In this document: in pieces, positions 8,239 through 16,847 of the stretch | Position numbering within the stretch: the stretch's first letter is position 1 | Layout of the letters: the number at the start of each line of letters is the position of its first letter | Assembly: GCA_004376295.1 (NCBI GenBank) | Contig: SOJZ01000034.1 | Span: 1-37,033 of the forward strand | DNA length: 37,033 nucleotides | Source of the DNA: Candidatus Bathyarchaeota archaeon | GTDB lineage: Archaea; Thermoproteota; Bathyarchaeia; Bathyarchaeales; Bathyarchaeaceae | Reading direction: 5' to 3' | Program-made: the position numbers and the translations under genes | The notes under the pieces: model-generated | Told to the model about the DNA's origin: nothing | The model's input: only the letters and a program-made list of their open reading frames with translations | Databases searched by the model: none

Positions 8239-8256
8239 GACAGTTAGCGTGCGCGA

Positions 8257-8748
8257 TTAATCTTTTCTCTTAAAATGACTTTTTGTGTAAACCTCAAAAT
8301 CTTTCCCTGGAACAGCTAGCTCGAAGACTTCGGTAAATTCATCGTCATTCAAGACTCTGTATGTTTCTTTTGCTCGCCAGTCAGGAGGAATATTCTCAAT
8401 GCTCTCGGTGACAAACACCATAGTCTTACCGTCCTCAGCAAGATCTTGAAGAACATACTGATTGACGAACCCTTCTACGTGGAATTGCCGCAAGACAAAC
8501 CTCTTTCTATTACTGTCGTAACTGAAGAAACCTATGTCTTCATGAACCTCTCCCTTTGGATTTCTAGCCTGTGGTGCGAATGTAGACTTGTTTCTTGCCT
8601 GAAGAAACTTTCCGTTTAACATGAATCTGTAATCCCGTTCAGTTTTTGACTTGCCTGAACATCCTTCGCTTGTGCCCTTCCATGAACCAACGAAGAACTT
8701 GAAAGGCGCCCAGACATCCTGTTTCTTCTCTTTTTCATTTTCTCTCAA
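8257..8748 (-). CDS. DUF1579-like beta-barrel protein
   Basis: About 163 residues with the features of the DUF1579/lipocalin-like small-molecule-binding barrels: FKFFVGSWKGTSEG near the start, RDYRFMLNGKFLQA, then FFSYDSNRKRFVLRQF. No enzyme motif is visible and no signal peptide is seen. Start is uncertain: there is no ATG before the MLNGKF segment. I chose the TTG at 8748 because a strong TATA box (8786-8795) predicts transcription start near 8764, which is downstream of the other in-frame TTG at 8772. Convergent with arsenate reductase, with only 18 nt between. Function unknown. Confidence 0.7.
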   Translation of the reverse strand: MRENEKEKKQDVWAPFKFFVGSWKGTSEGCSGKSKTERDYRFMLNGKFLQARNKSTFAPQARNPKGEVHEDIGFFSYDSNRKRFVLRQFHVEGFVNQYVLQDLAEDGKTMVFVTESIENIPPDWRAKETYRVLNDDEFTEVFELAVPGKDFEVYTKSHFKRKD

Positions 8749-8785
8749 AATCCCGTTACATCTCTTTGGCAACTTAATCTAGCAT

Positions 8786-8795
8786 GTTTTATATC
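8786..8795 (-). promoter_or_regulatory. TATA box of the DUF1579-like gene
   Basis: GATATAAAAC on the minus strand, close to the archaeal TATA consensus. It predicts transcription start about 25 nt downstream, near 8764, and helps decide the start codon of the gene at 8257-8748. Confidence 0.6.
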
Positions 8796-9054
8796 TCTTG
8801 CTGCTTTGTTGCTTGCTGCGTGTATCTCCGTGTCCGAGATCCGATGGCGCCCTCGGGCAACATCTTTGGACAAGTCGGGTTGAGCTTGAGGCCCCTGAGA
8901 GTTTACGGATTTGAACACGCTGAATATAATTCCTGACCTACTACGTGTACGCACGCGATATTAGCGAGAACGCATAAATCTACATTCCCTTTGGATAATG
9001 CACGCGCTAGTAAACCATAAAAGGGATTCTTAACTGTCATTAATAGGATTAAAA

Positions 9055-9426
9055 ATGGTGGAAGTTGTTTACGAGCCTTGGAAAAAAATCGTCATACATG
9101 AAATAGTCAAATATGTTTTAGACGATTTAGTGAAACTTCAGAGTTTAGGTGTGGAACCAGGTGGATTGGCTGACCCCTTACTTTGGGTGGGAGGAATAGT
9201 ATTTTCTAGTTCGACGATGCTTGAAACAAAGGATGTCATCAAAGAAAAATTAGAAGGTGCAGTTCATTGGTCATCAGTAGAATGGGCACTAATGCCTGAG
9301 TTTAAAGAAGTGATTATTATAAAGGAAACAAATGTAAAAGTCCCGATAATTAATGTCACCGCACATCCCATATACAAAACAGTTTCAAAATGGCTGAAAA
9401 AACACAAAGAGTTAGAACCAAAATAA
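9055..9426 (+). CDS. Unrecognised protein, 123 aa
   Basis: I do not recognise this protein. It is soluble, with no membrane segment, no Cys and no clear motif. It begins MVEVVYEPWKKIVIHEIVKY, has a hydrophobic centre (ADPLLWVGGIVFSS) and ends in a basic helix (KWLKKHKEL). A CCATAAAAG element at about 9014-9022 could be its TATA box, giving a short leader with no clear ribosome binding site. It precedes the amino acid dehydrogenase by about 50 nt in the same direction and may be co-transcribed with it. The clean frame and promoter position argue for a real gene. Confidence 0.65.
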   Translation: MVEVVYEPWKKIVIHEIVKYVLDDLVKLQSLGVEPGGLADPLLWVGGIVFSSSTMLETKDVIKEKLEGAVHWSSVEWALMPEFKEVIIIKETNVKVPIINVTAHPIYKTVSKWLKKHKELEPK

Positions 9427-9477
9427 CAGGTTTGCTCTGAAAATGTTCGTTCATTGGAACCTTTGGTGGCTGTAGGG

Positions 9478-10626
9478 ATGGTTGATATAGAAAAGTTTGC
9501 TGACGAATGGGGCCCCGAGAAAGTTTTGCAAGTTTATGATTCTAACACTGGAATGAAGGGAATTCTAATAATTGACAATACTGCGTTGGGTCCTGGCAAG
9601 GGCGGAATAAGAATGACGCCTACGGTAAGCGTCGAAGAGGTTTTCAGGCTTGCGAGGACTATGACTTGGAAATGTACCTTAGCAGAACTTCCATTTGGAG
9701 GAGCAAAATCCGGCATAATAGCGAATCCCAAGAAAATCTCGAAAGAGGAAAAGATGAACCTGATCAAAGCCTTCGCCGTGGCGTTAAAACCTTTTTCTCC
9801 AAGCCAATACATCGCAGCTCCAGACATCAACACCGGAGAGGAAGAAATGGCAGCTTATGCCCTCGCAAATGGCTCCTTAAGGTCTTGTACTGGAAAGCCT
9901 GCAGACATGTGTGTTAGGCCAGGCGAGGAATGCGGGATTCCTCACGAGTACGGTTCAACTGGCTACGGTGTGTTTCATGCAACCAAACTTGCGGCCGACC
10001 ACGTCGGCATTAAACTAAAAGAAGGAACAACAGCTATCGACGGCTTCGGTAACGTTGGTTCCTTCTTGGCAAAATACCTCAGCGAGTTTGGAGCGAAAAT
10101 AGTGGCGATAAGCGACAGTAAGGGATGCATATACAATCCAGATGGATTAGATTATGAAAAACTGAAGACAGTGAAGGAGGAGACGAGGTCAGTAACTAAC
10201 TATGAACAAGGCCAAGTTCTAAGGTATGAAGAGATCTTTGAGTTGCCGGTCGACATACTTGTCCCAGCGTCCATTCCAGACGTAATTAACGAGAAAAATG
10301 TAGATAAGATTAAGGCCAAGGTGGTTGTAGAAGCAGCTAACATCCCAGTTACTTATGAAAGCGAAAAGCGGCTCAACAAAAAAGGAGTATTAGTGATCCC
10401 TGACTTTATTGCAAATGCTGGAGGCGTAATATCCTCATACGCGGAATACATTGGCGAAAACCCACAAAGAATGCTTAAGATGGTTGAAGAAAAAATCGTT
10501 AAAAATGTAAGACTGGTTATAGAAAAGGCTGAGGAAGAAAAGATTGCTCCTCGGGATGCTGCATTGAAAATTGCGCAAAAAAGGGTTAAGGAAGCAATGG
10601 AAAAGAGAGAGAAAGTTGAAAATACA
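9478..10626 (+). CDS. Glu/Leu/Phe/Val dehydrogenase family protein
   Basis: NAD(P)-dependent oxidative deamination of an amino acid, most often glutamate in archaea. The catalytic domain has the two family lysines in MTWKCTL and PFGGAKSG and the Asp of AAPDINT; the C-terminal Rossmann domain has GFGNVGSFLAKYL. About 383 residues, slightly shorter than classic archaeal glutamate dehydrogenase because the N-terminal arm is reduced, and in this respect closer to leucine/valine dehydrogenases. Substrate is therefore not certain. I chose the ATG at 9478 (GGTGG 8 nt ahead) over the TTG at 9454, which has no ribosome binding site. Convergent with the DUF438 gene. The last coding base is 10626 and the stop follows it. 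Confidence 0.9.
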
Positions 10627-10642
10627 TAAGCTTGAGACCTGA

Positions 10643-11878
10643 CTAGCCTTTCCAATCCAGAAGTCTTTTTTCTCCCTTGATTTTCTTGATGTCGGTTATG
10701 TTTTGTGCCACTTCCATTGTTCCCAAATATTTTCTGTTCCTATCTCTAACTGCGAAATATCTGATGTGAATTAGGCTGTTGTCTTTCTGAATCCAAAACT
10801 CAGCCACATCCTTTTTGCCTGCCTTGAAAGCTTCAAGAAGCTTATCTACAATATGAACGCTTTTCTGTGGATGACATAACTGCACTTTTCTTCCGAGGAC
10901 AGCCTTTGTCCGAACAAAAATCCTCCCCTCAGCCTTGTTGAAATATTTTACACGGTCCTCTCTATCAACAAATGATATGTCGACTGGAAGCGAGTCTAAG
11001 ATGGCCTCAACTTCCTCTTTTGAAAGAACACCTGTTTCAAACTGCAACATTCCTTCAGGAGCAATTATTGTTTCAGTTTTCGGCTTTTCAATTTCTTTGG
11101 TTGGCGATATTTCTGTCAGGTGTTGCGGAGTGAAACAACAATATCCAATTTCATCGAATTCTTTTCGAATATCTTTCCATTCTTCATCTGTAACCACTCG
11201 TAATGCTGTAGGGAAGAGTATGTTGTTTTCCTTGAAAAAATGGCTTGGAAGAATGTTGCCTAAAGACTTGGCGGTTTCACCAAGTTGCTTTCTAAAGTCT
11301 TGAAAGCTTACGGCACTATAATTTTTGATTGTACTGTGAAGTTGTTTCTTTGTATCTCTTATTTGATTGTGTTCTATCCACATTACTGCGGGAGGTTCCG
11401 TGATTCCATGTTTTTCTAGGAATGGGAAAAGTACGTTTTCTTCTCTTAAATAGTGTTTTTCCGCATCCAGGAGTTCTTCTGCAATGTGCTTTAGCTGCTT
11501 TGCCTCGTCAGCTACATAATCTGCATTGCTTTCCTCTTGAATCCTGTTTACAATTGTGTTGAGTTTTTCCGAAAGTTGAAGGAGAATTTTATGTTCTTCC
11601 GTGAGGATGCTGATTGGATGACCAAGGGGAACCTCCAGTTTTTGTTTTTCTAGTTGTTCTCTAAAAACAGCCAGATGAACGTCGCATAGCCTTTGAATTT
11701 CTTGTCTGGGCATTCCTTCCTTTATGAGCTCTTGTTCAATTTTAGCGATTTCTAAAGGGCCTATGCCGCCTAAGACTCTCTTGAATGTTTCTTTAACCTC
11801 ACTTACTGGAGTTCCAGAGTGTAGCTGCGCAATTATTTTCTTCATTATTTTCTTTTTATTCTCGGCTGTTTCACTCAT
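10643..11878 (-). CDS. DUF438 - hemerythrin (HHE) - PAS protein
   Basis: A 411-residue soluble protein with three parts: an N-terminal DUF438 helical region (about 15-90), a hemerythrin-like HHE domain (about 105-245) with the conserved GHPISILTEEHKIL entry and metal-type His/Glu in EKHYLREENVLFP and HFFKENNILFP, and a C-terminal PAS domain with QLCHPQKSVHIV. Family members bind a diiron centre and probably sense O2 or NO; no output domain is attached here. The ATG at 11878 has GGAGG 8 nt ahead; the in-frame GTG at 11881 is less likely. It is divergent from korAB, an oxygen-sensitive enzyme, and its TATA lies inside an alternating purine-pyrimidine tract. Confidence 0.88.
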   Translation of the reverse strand: MSETAENKKKIMKKIIAQLHSGTPVSEVKETFKRVLGGIGPLEIAKIEQELIKEGMPRQEIQRLCDVHLAVFREQLEKQKLEVPLGHPISILTEEHKILLQLSEKLNTIVNRIQEESNADYVADEAKQLKHIAEELLDAEKHYLREENVLFPFLEKHGITEPPAVMWIEHNQIRDTKKQLHSTIKNYSAVSFQDFRKQLGETAKSLGNILPSHFFKENNILFPTALRVVTDEEWKDIRKEFDEIGYCCFTPQHLTEISPTKEIEKPKTETIIAPEGMLQFETGVLSKEEVEAILDSLPVDISFVDREDRVKYFNKAEGRIFVRTKAVLGRKVQLCHPQKSVHIVDKLLEAFKAGKKDVAEFWIQKDNSLIHIRYFAVRDRNRKYLGTMEVAQNITDIKKIKGEKRLLDWKG

Positions 11879-11919
11879 CACTTTTCCTCCTTATTTTGCG
11901 TAATCATTATGACATGCGC

Positions 11920-11943
11920 CATGCGTGCATACGTGCATATATA
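11920..11943. repeat. 24-nt perfectly alternating purine-pyrimidine tract
   Basis: Every step from 11920 to 11943 alternates pyrimidine and purine (a mix of TG/CA, CG and TA steps). Such tracts can flip to Z-DNA under negative supercoiling. It contains the probable TATA box (GCTATATATGC on the minus strand, 11935-11945) of the DUF438 gene. Two further 14-nt alternating runs lie at 11960-11973 and 12039-12052 in the same divergent gap. Confidence 0.6.
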
Positions 11944-11945
11944 GC
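11935..11945 (-). promoter_or_regulatory. TATA box of the DUF438 gene
   Basis: GCTATATATGC on the minus strand, centred about 62 nt ahead of the ATG at 11878. Expected transcription start is near 11914, leaving a leader of about 35 nt that contains the GGAGG site. Confidence 0.5.
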
Positions 11946-12068
11946 TTTTTCCAGTGTTAGCATACATGCATGCTTGCAAATTAAAGCTCAAAGTCTTTCG
12001 GCATTCATCTATTAATCGGTAAATTGATGCCTATGCATCATGCGCACGCGCGAGCAACAAACACCTAG

Positions 12069-12079
12069 CTTTTAAGTTT
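12069..12079 (+). promoter_or_regulatory. Candidate TATA box of korA
   Basis: CTTTTAAGTTT, about 40 nt ahead of the korA ATG. Transcription would start near 12099, leaving a short leader that carries GAAGAGGAA as ribosome binding site. Confidence 0.4.
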
Positions 12080-12113
12080 CCTCCTCCAGAGGTTGTTGTT
12101 GAAGAGGAACCAA

Positions 12114-13856
12114 ATGGAAAATAATAGTCTTTCATGGAAGATTGGTGGTGAAGCAGGCTACGGGATAATGACAACAGGGTTCATCTTTGCAAAGGCGTGT
12201 TCAAGGGCAGGTTTGCACGTTTTCGACCACGCTGAATATCCATCTCTCATAAGAGGAGGTCACAACACCTATCAGGTCAGGGCAGAGGTTGAAGAGGTTT
12301 TCTCTCATGTGAAGCATGTAGACTTGCTTGTGGCTTTGAACAAAGAAACCATTGACAGACATAAGGAGGAGCTAGCGCCTGGAGGGGGAATAATCTATGA
12401 TGGAGGTAAAACTCCTTTGAGCGAAGAGGGTTTGGGAAGAGAGGATGTTAAACTCAACTCTATTCCATTGCTCAGACTCGCTGAAGAGTCTGGCGGAAGA
12501 AGGATAATGATAAACTCAGTTGCCTTAGGCGCCTCAGTTGCATTCATCAACTTTGACTTTGAAATGCTTTCGAGCGTCATAAGAGATGTCTACCGAGGAA
12601 AAGCAAAGGAAACCATAGAATTCAACATCAAGGCTGCGAGACTAGGTTACAACTACGTGAAAAGCAAAGGCATGGAAGAGGATTTCGGACGTAGACTACC
12701 GAAGGTCGGTGGAAAAAAGCGAATGCTGCTCACAGGTAACGAGGCAACGGGTTTGGGGGCAATAAAGGCTGGATGCAAATTCTACGTTGCCTACCCAATG
12801 ACGCCAGCATCCTCGATACTCCATCTTATGGCAGCTCAAGAAAGAAACTTCAGTCTAGTCGTGAAGCATCCTGAGGACGAAATTGCTTCCATAAACATGG
12901 CCATTGGGGCTGGTTTTGCCGGGGTAAGAGCCATGACCGCTACCTCTGGAGGAGGATTCTCTCTTATGACCGAAGCCCTCGGCCTCGCTGCAATGACTGA
13001 AACCCCTGTAGTGATTGTAGTATGTCAGCGACCTGGACCAAGCACTGGACTTGCAACACGCACCGAGCAAGGAGACCTGAAGTTTGTGCTCCATGCATCT
13101 CACGGGGATTTCCCGAGGTTTGTAATTGCTCCTGGGGACGTTGAAGATTGCTTTTACAAGACTATTGAAGCGTTCAATCTCGCCGAGAGGTATCAATGCC
13201 CAGTGATTCTCATTCTGGACAAGTTCCTTTCAGAAAGTCACAAGACAGCCGAGAAATTCGATGTGAGTGGAGTTAAGACAGACCGGGGACTGCTGTTTAG
13301 CGATGAAGAGTTAGAAAGAATTGAGGAGTTTAAGAGGTACGAATTCACGGAAACAGGAATCTCTCCGAGGGCCATTCCTTCTCAAAGGGGAGGAATATTT
13401 ACAGCAACCGGAAACGAACATGATGAAACAGGATATTTGAGCGAGGACAAAACTGTTAGAACTAAAATGATGGACAAAAGGTTCAGGAAATTTGAACAGG
13501 CAGAAAGAGAGATACCTGAGCCCAAGCTTTTCGGTCCCAAGGAAGTGGAAGTGACAATAATAGGGTGGGGTTCCACGAAGGGACCTATAAGAGAGGCTAT
13601 GAAACTCCTTGACCGCGATGGAATAAAGGCAAATTTCCTTCAGATAATTTACATTAGCCCATTTCCAAAAAACACGGTATCAGAAATTTTTGAGACCTCA
13701 AAGAGAATAGTGATTGTAGAGAATAACAAAACAGCACAACTAGCCAGTTTGATTAAGGAGAAAACTGGAAAGGAAATTGAGCATAAGATTCTAAAGTATG
13801 ATGGAAGGCAGTTCTTTCCAACTGACATTTATCAGCGGGTAAAGGAGGTTTTATAG
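12114..13856 (+). CDS. korA: 2-oxoacid:ferredoxin oxidoreductase, alpha subunit (gamma-alpha fusion)
   Basis: Oxidative decarboxylation of a 2-oxoacid to its acyl-CoA with reduction of ferredoxin, together with KorB. The 580 residues contain an N-terminal gamma domain (about 1-190) with GGEAGYGI and SLIRGGHNTYQV, followed by the alpha pyrimidine-binding domain starting at LLTGNEATGLGAIKAG. The family motif YPITPSS reads YPMTPASS here, and the TSGGGFSLM and CQRPGPSTG loops are present. This is the two-subunit (OFOR/KorAB) organisation. ATG at 12114 has GAAGAGGAA 4 nt ahead. The stop is one nt before korB. 2-oxoglutarate is the usual substrate for the class; broader 2-oxoacid use is possible. 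Confidence 0.92.
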   Translation: MENNSLSWKIGGEAGYGIMTTGFIFAKACSRAGLHVFDHAEYPSLIRGGHNTYQVRAEVEEVFSHVKHVDLLVALNKETIDRHKEELAPGGGIIYDGGKTPLSEEGLGREDVKLNSIPLLRLAEESGGRRIMINSVALGASVAFINFDFEMLSSVIRDVYRGKAKETIEFNIKAARLGYNYVKSKGMEEDFGRRLPKVGGKKRMLLTGNEATGLGAIKAGCKFYVAYPMTPASSILHLMAAQERNFSLVVKHPEDEIASINMAIGAGFAGVRAMTATSGGGFSLMTEALGLAAMTETPVVIVVCQRPGPSTGLATRTEQGDLKFVLHASHGDFPRFVIAPGDVEDCFYKTIEAFNLAERYQCPVILILDKFLSESHKTAEKFDVSGVKTDRGLLFSDEELERIEEFKRYEFTETGISPRAIPSQRGGIFTATGNEHDETGYLSEDKTVRTKMMDKRFRKFEQAEREIPEPKLFGPKEVEVTIIGWGSTKGPIREAMKLLDRDGIKANFLQIIYISPFPKNTVSEIFETSKRIVIVENNKTAQLASLIKEKTGKEIEHKILKYDGRQFFPTDIYQRVKEVL

Positions 13857-13857
13857 A

Positions 13858-14715
13858 ATGGTTGAATTAGCCGACTTGAAGACCGTAGGGCAACCTAACT
13901 GGTGTCCTGGCTGTGGAAATTTTGCTATCTGGCATGCTCTGAAGAGTGCCATCGTTGAATTGCGTCTTGAGCCCCACAACGTTGTCATCTTTTCTGGAAT
14001 CGGATGCTCTTCAAAGATGCCTCACTGGGTTAACACCTACGGGTTCCATGGGATTCACGGGAGACCCTTGCCCATCGCGACTGGAGCAAGATTAGCCAAC
14101 AACAATTTGACAGTAATTGCGGTCGGTGGAGACGGTGACGGATATGGAATAGGGATCGGTCATTTCATACACGCCATGAGAAGAAACCTAAACATCACTT
14201 ACATCGTCACAAACAACCAAGTCTACGGTTTGACAACCGGGCAGACATCCCCAACCAGCGACAAAGGATTTACCACAAAATCAACTCCAACGGGAGTCAT
14301 CGAAATGCCGATAAACCCGATAGCCTTGGCCATCGCTTCTGAAGCAACCTACATTTCCAGAGGCTTCTCGAAGGAGATGAAACACCTTACAAAATTAATA
14401 GTAGATGGCGTGAGACACGAAGGATTCGCTCTCATAGACGTGCTGCAACCTTGCGTCACTTTCAATCGCAAAAACACCTACGAATGGTTTTCGGAGAGAG
14501 TTTACAAGCTGGAAGAAACAGGCTATGATGTCACAAACAAACAGGCAGCGTTCTTGAAGTCGTTGGAGTGGAATGGCCGTATTCCTATAGGGCTTTTCTA
14601 CAGGGAGATCCGACCAACATACGAAGATGAGTTGCCGCAAATAGCAGAAGCACCCTTGGTTAGACAAAGAATTGAAGAAATAAACATAACAGCTCTCATG
14701 GATGAATTCGTTTGA
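13858..14715 (+). CDS. korB: 2-oxoacid:ferredoxin oxidoreductase, beta subunit
   Basis: Beta subunit holding thiamine diphosphate and one [4Fe-4S] cluster. The 285 residues show the cluster ligands C16 and C19 (NWCPGCGNF), C50 (GIGCSS) and a fourth Cys in LQPCVTF, plus the ThDP/Mg motif starting GDGDGYGIG at 91 and ending VTNN at 117-120. It begins 1 nt after korA. No separate delta (ferredoxin) subunit is encoded nearby, so electrons must go to a free ferredoxin. Length is normal for archaeal KorB. Confidence 0.94.
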   Translation: MVELADLKTVGQPNWCPGCGNFAIWHALKSAIVELRLEPHNVVIFSGIGCSSKMPHWVNTYGFHGIHGRPLPIATGARLANNNLTVIAVGGDGDGYGIGIGHFIHAMRRNLNITYIVTNNQVYGLTTGQTSPTSDKGFTTKSTPTGVIEMPINPIALAIASEATYISRGFSKEMKHLTKLIVDGVRHEGFALIDVLQPCVTFNRKNTYEWFSERVYKLEETGYDVTNKQAAFLKSLEWNGRIPIGLFYREIRPTYEDELPQIAEAPLVRQRIEEINITALMDEFV

Positions 14716-14777
14716 CACATAATGAAGCGGAAATCGTTTATGTATGAAGGCTAAAAATATGTTGGAGAGAGAGGAAC

Positions 14778-14942
14778 TTGCCTGAGACCTTGGAAGAGAT
14801 TATGAAGGAAAGCGGTTGCTGCAACACGTGTAACGGATGTTTTGAGTGTGATTGCCCTAAGAATTTGGAGAATGGGCCAAAATGGCTTCAGGTAGACATG
14901 GCGCGAGTGGACTACGACCTAAATCTGGCAAGCGGAGACTAA
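14778..14942 (+). CDS. Small Cys-rich protein, 54 aa
   Basis: A TTG frame preceded by GAGAGGAA encodes a 54-residue acidic protein with six Cys packed into 12 residues (GCCNTCNGCFECDCPKN), then a tail ending NLASGD. The spacing would suit an Fe-S cluster or a zinc/thiol site. I do not recognise the family. It lies 62 nt after korB and 83 nt before tusA, all in one direction, so it may belong to the 2-oxoacid oxidoreductase or to the sulfur-transfer operon. An in-frame ATG at 14801 is a possible later start. The clustered Cys and the ribosome binding site argue against chance. Confidence 0.6.
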   Translation: MPETLEEIMKESGCCNTCNGCFECDCPKNLENGPKWLQVDMARVDYDLNLASGD

Positions 14943-15025
14943 TGCGCGCAATTGCCATGTCTCTTAAGTAGTTCAGGGGAAAACTTATCTCCCTTTCACG
15001 TGCACTCATTTTTGGGGAAATAATT

Positions 15026-15262
15026 ATGAAGGTTAAACCTGACAGGACGTTAGATTGTCTGGGTTTATACTGTCCTGAACCTGTCTTTAGAACAAGAATG
15101 GAATTGGATGACATTAGAATTGGAGAAATTCTGGAAGTTCTGGCTGATGATCCAGCGGCAGAGGCGGATATACGAAGTCTCGTAAAGCATTTAGAACAAG
15201 AGATAGTAAACGTAAGTAAGGATGGAAACACTGTTCGAATATTGATAAAAAAAGTGAAATGA
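15026..15262 (+). CDS. TusA-family sulfur carrier protein
   Basis: Small sulfur carrier that holds a persulfide on one Cys and passes it between sulfurtransferases. The 78 residues begin with the family signature LDCLGLYCPEPVF, where C16 (in CPEP) is the sulfur-carrying residue and C11 is an extra Cys. First gene of a tight cluster with a DsrE-like protein, a NifS homologue and IscU. In that context it probably delivers sulfur for iron-sulfur cluster assembly or tRNA thiolation. Plain TusA is the likeliest assignment; a SirA-like regulatory role is less likely. Confidence 0.9.
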   Translation: MKVKPDRTLDCLGLYCPEPVFRTRMELDDIRIGEILEVLADDPAAEADIRSLVKHLEQEIVNVSKDGNTVRILIKKVK

Positions 15263-15283
15263 CCCGTAGAAGTGAGGCATAAT

Positions 15284-15652
15284 ATGTCACAGAAAAAAAG
15301 GATACTGTACGTTCAAACAAGCGGAGTTGATACGCCAGAACGCACTTATGCGCCATTTGTTTTGGCTACTACAGCGGCAATGATGAACATAGACGCAACC
15401 ATCTACTTCCTCATAAAGGGTGTGACTGTAGTCAAAAAAGGAGAAGCGGAAAAGATCAAACTAGGCAGCTTCCCATCACTCAAAGAGGTAGTAGACCAAG
15501 CCACAAGAGCTGGGGTGAAACTACAGGTCTGTGAACAAAGCACGCAACTATTAGGGCTTTCCCGCGGAGACTTCATACCTGAAGCTAAAGTTGTCGGTGC
15601 TGCAACGTTAAATGATTTGGTGCTAGATGCTGACGCAATTCTATGCTTTTGA
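15284..15652 (+). CDS. DsrE/DsrF-like protein
   Basis: A 122-residue alpha/beta protein of the DsrE superfamily, which moves persulfide sulfur between TusA-type carriers and acceptors. It begins KKRILYVQTSGVDTPERTYA, has FVLATTAAMMNIDATIYF and ends DADAILCF. Cys residues lie in LQVCEQST and at the penultimate position (CF), both possible sulfur carriers. The ATG at 15284 has GTGAGG 7 nt ahead; the in-frame GTG at 15272 is less likely. It follows tusA by 21 nt and precedes the nifS homologue by 4 nt. TusA and DsrE proteins are known partners, so this is probably a two-step sulfur relay. Confidence 0.85.
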   Translation: MSQKKRILYVQTSGVDTPERTYAPFVLATTAAMMNIDATIYFLIKGVTVVKKGEAEKIKLGSFPSLKEVVDQATRAGVKLQVCEQSTQLLGLSRGDFIPEAKVVGAATLNDLVLDADAILCF

Positions 15653-15656
15653 GTGA

Positions 15657-16847
15657 ATGAGAATGTCAAGAGCAAAACGTATCTATATGGACCATGCGGG
15701 GGGGAAACCTGTTGATCCTCGCGTACTAGAGGCTATGTTGCCTTATACGAAGTCATTCTATGGTAATCCTTCATCTGTCCATTCATTTGGCCAAGAGGCA
15801 AGGCAAGCTATAGAAGAGGCGAGAACAAAAGTTGTGGAATTAATTAACGCTGAAAGAAAAGAATCAATAATCTTCACGTCAGGCGCAACCGAAAGCAACA
15901 ACATGGCAATTAAAGGGGTCGCTTACCGCAACAAAGACCGAGGAACACATATAATAACGTCGAGCATAGAACACATGTCAGTTCTTAATCCGTGCAAATT
16001 CTTAATGACAAATGGATTCAAGGTTACTTTCCTTCCAGTTGATCAGTACGGCTTTGTGAACCTCAGAAGTCTAGAAAAGGAATTGACCAGTGAGACAATC
16101 TTGGTTTCTATTATGTATGCAAATGGCGAAATTGGCACAATTCAGCCTATAAAAAAGATTAGTCAAATAGTACATGGGAAAAATGCCTATCTGCACGTTG
16201 ATGCTGCAGCTGCAAATGGACAGGTTCCAATAGATGTGAACGATGATGGCATAGACTTGCTCACCATCTCTTCTAATGATATGTACGGACCCAAGGGCGT
16301 GGGCGCTCTTTACATAAGAAAGGGTACACGATTAAAACCGTCAATTCATGGGGGAGGACAAGAACGAGGCTTAAGATCGGGAACAGAAAATCTTCCTGGC
16401 ATAGTAGGATTCGGAACAGCCGCAAAGATAGCAAAAAAAGAAATGCCCACTGAAAGTGAACGGTTGAAGAAACTGAGAGACAAACTCATCAAAGGGTTAC
16501 TTGACGTTATCCCACACTCGTTTTTGAATGGGCATCCAACCAAACGGTTACCCAACAATGCTGCGGTAAGATATAGCTTCATTGAAGGCGAATCAATACT
16601 GTTGGACTTGGACATGAAAGGAGTCGCTGCATCTTCAGGTTCGGCTTGCACTGCAAAAACTCTAGAACCATCTCATGTGCTAAGGGCTATCGGGTTGAAA
16701 CATGAAGAGGCTCATGGTTCATTATTGTTTACACTAGGCAAGCAAAACACTGAAGAGGAAGTAAACTATGTGATAAGGATAATGCCCGATATAGTCAAAA
16801 GACTAAGAAAAATGTCACCTTTAACCCCAAAGGAGTTGAAAGAATAA
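15657..16847 (+). CDS. NifS/IscS homologue lacking the PLP-binding lysine
   Basis: Fold-type I cysteine desulfurase homologue of 396 residues with all family landmarks: IYMDHAGGKPVD, TSGATESNN (75-82), SSIEHMSVL, MYANGEIGTIQPI and the mobile-loop Cys C331 in SSGSACTAK. The SGHK motif that carries the PLP Schiff-base Lys reads SSND here (206-208 within ISSNDMYGPKG), so the lysine is Asp208. The PLP-contacting Gln of DAAQ is Ala, and the substrate Arg (usual SLRFSLG) is Leu in SLLFTLG. A known precedent is Archaeoglobus fulgidus IscS, which has Asp at this place, lacks desulfurase activity and serves through its Cys as a cluster ligand with IscU. It overlaps iscU by 1 nt. Confidence 0.9.
   Translation: MRMSRAKRIYMDHAGGKPVDPRVLEAMLPYTKSFYGNPSSVHSFGQEARQAIEEARTKVVELINAERKESIIFTSGATESNNMAIKGVAYRNKDRGTHIITSSIEHMSVLNPCKFLMTNGFKVTFLPVDQYGFVNLRSLEKELTSETILVSIMYANGEIGTIQPIKKISQIVHGKNAYLHVDAAAANGQVPIDVNDDGIDLLTISSNDMYGPKGVGALYIRKGTRLKPSIHGGGQERGLRSGTENLPGIVGFGTAAKIAKKEMPTESERLKKLRDKLIKGLLDVIPHSFLNGHPTKRLPNNAAVRYSFIEGESILLDLDMKGVAASSGSACTAKTLEPSHVLRAIGLKHEEAHGSLLFTLGKQNTEEEVNYVIRIMPDIVKRLRKMSPLTPKELKE

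Noticed and set aside
8895-8930. TTCAAAT on the minus strand, like a tRNA T-loop
   Set aside because: The flanking bases cannot pair into a T-stem and no acceptor or anticodon arm can be drawn.
8745-8954. Minus-strand open frame of 69 codons overlapping the DUF1579-like gene start
   Set aside because: It overlaps the promoter and TATA box of that gene, has no ribosome binding site, and its composition (many Arg, Ser, His) looks like chance.
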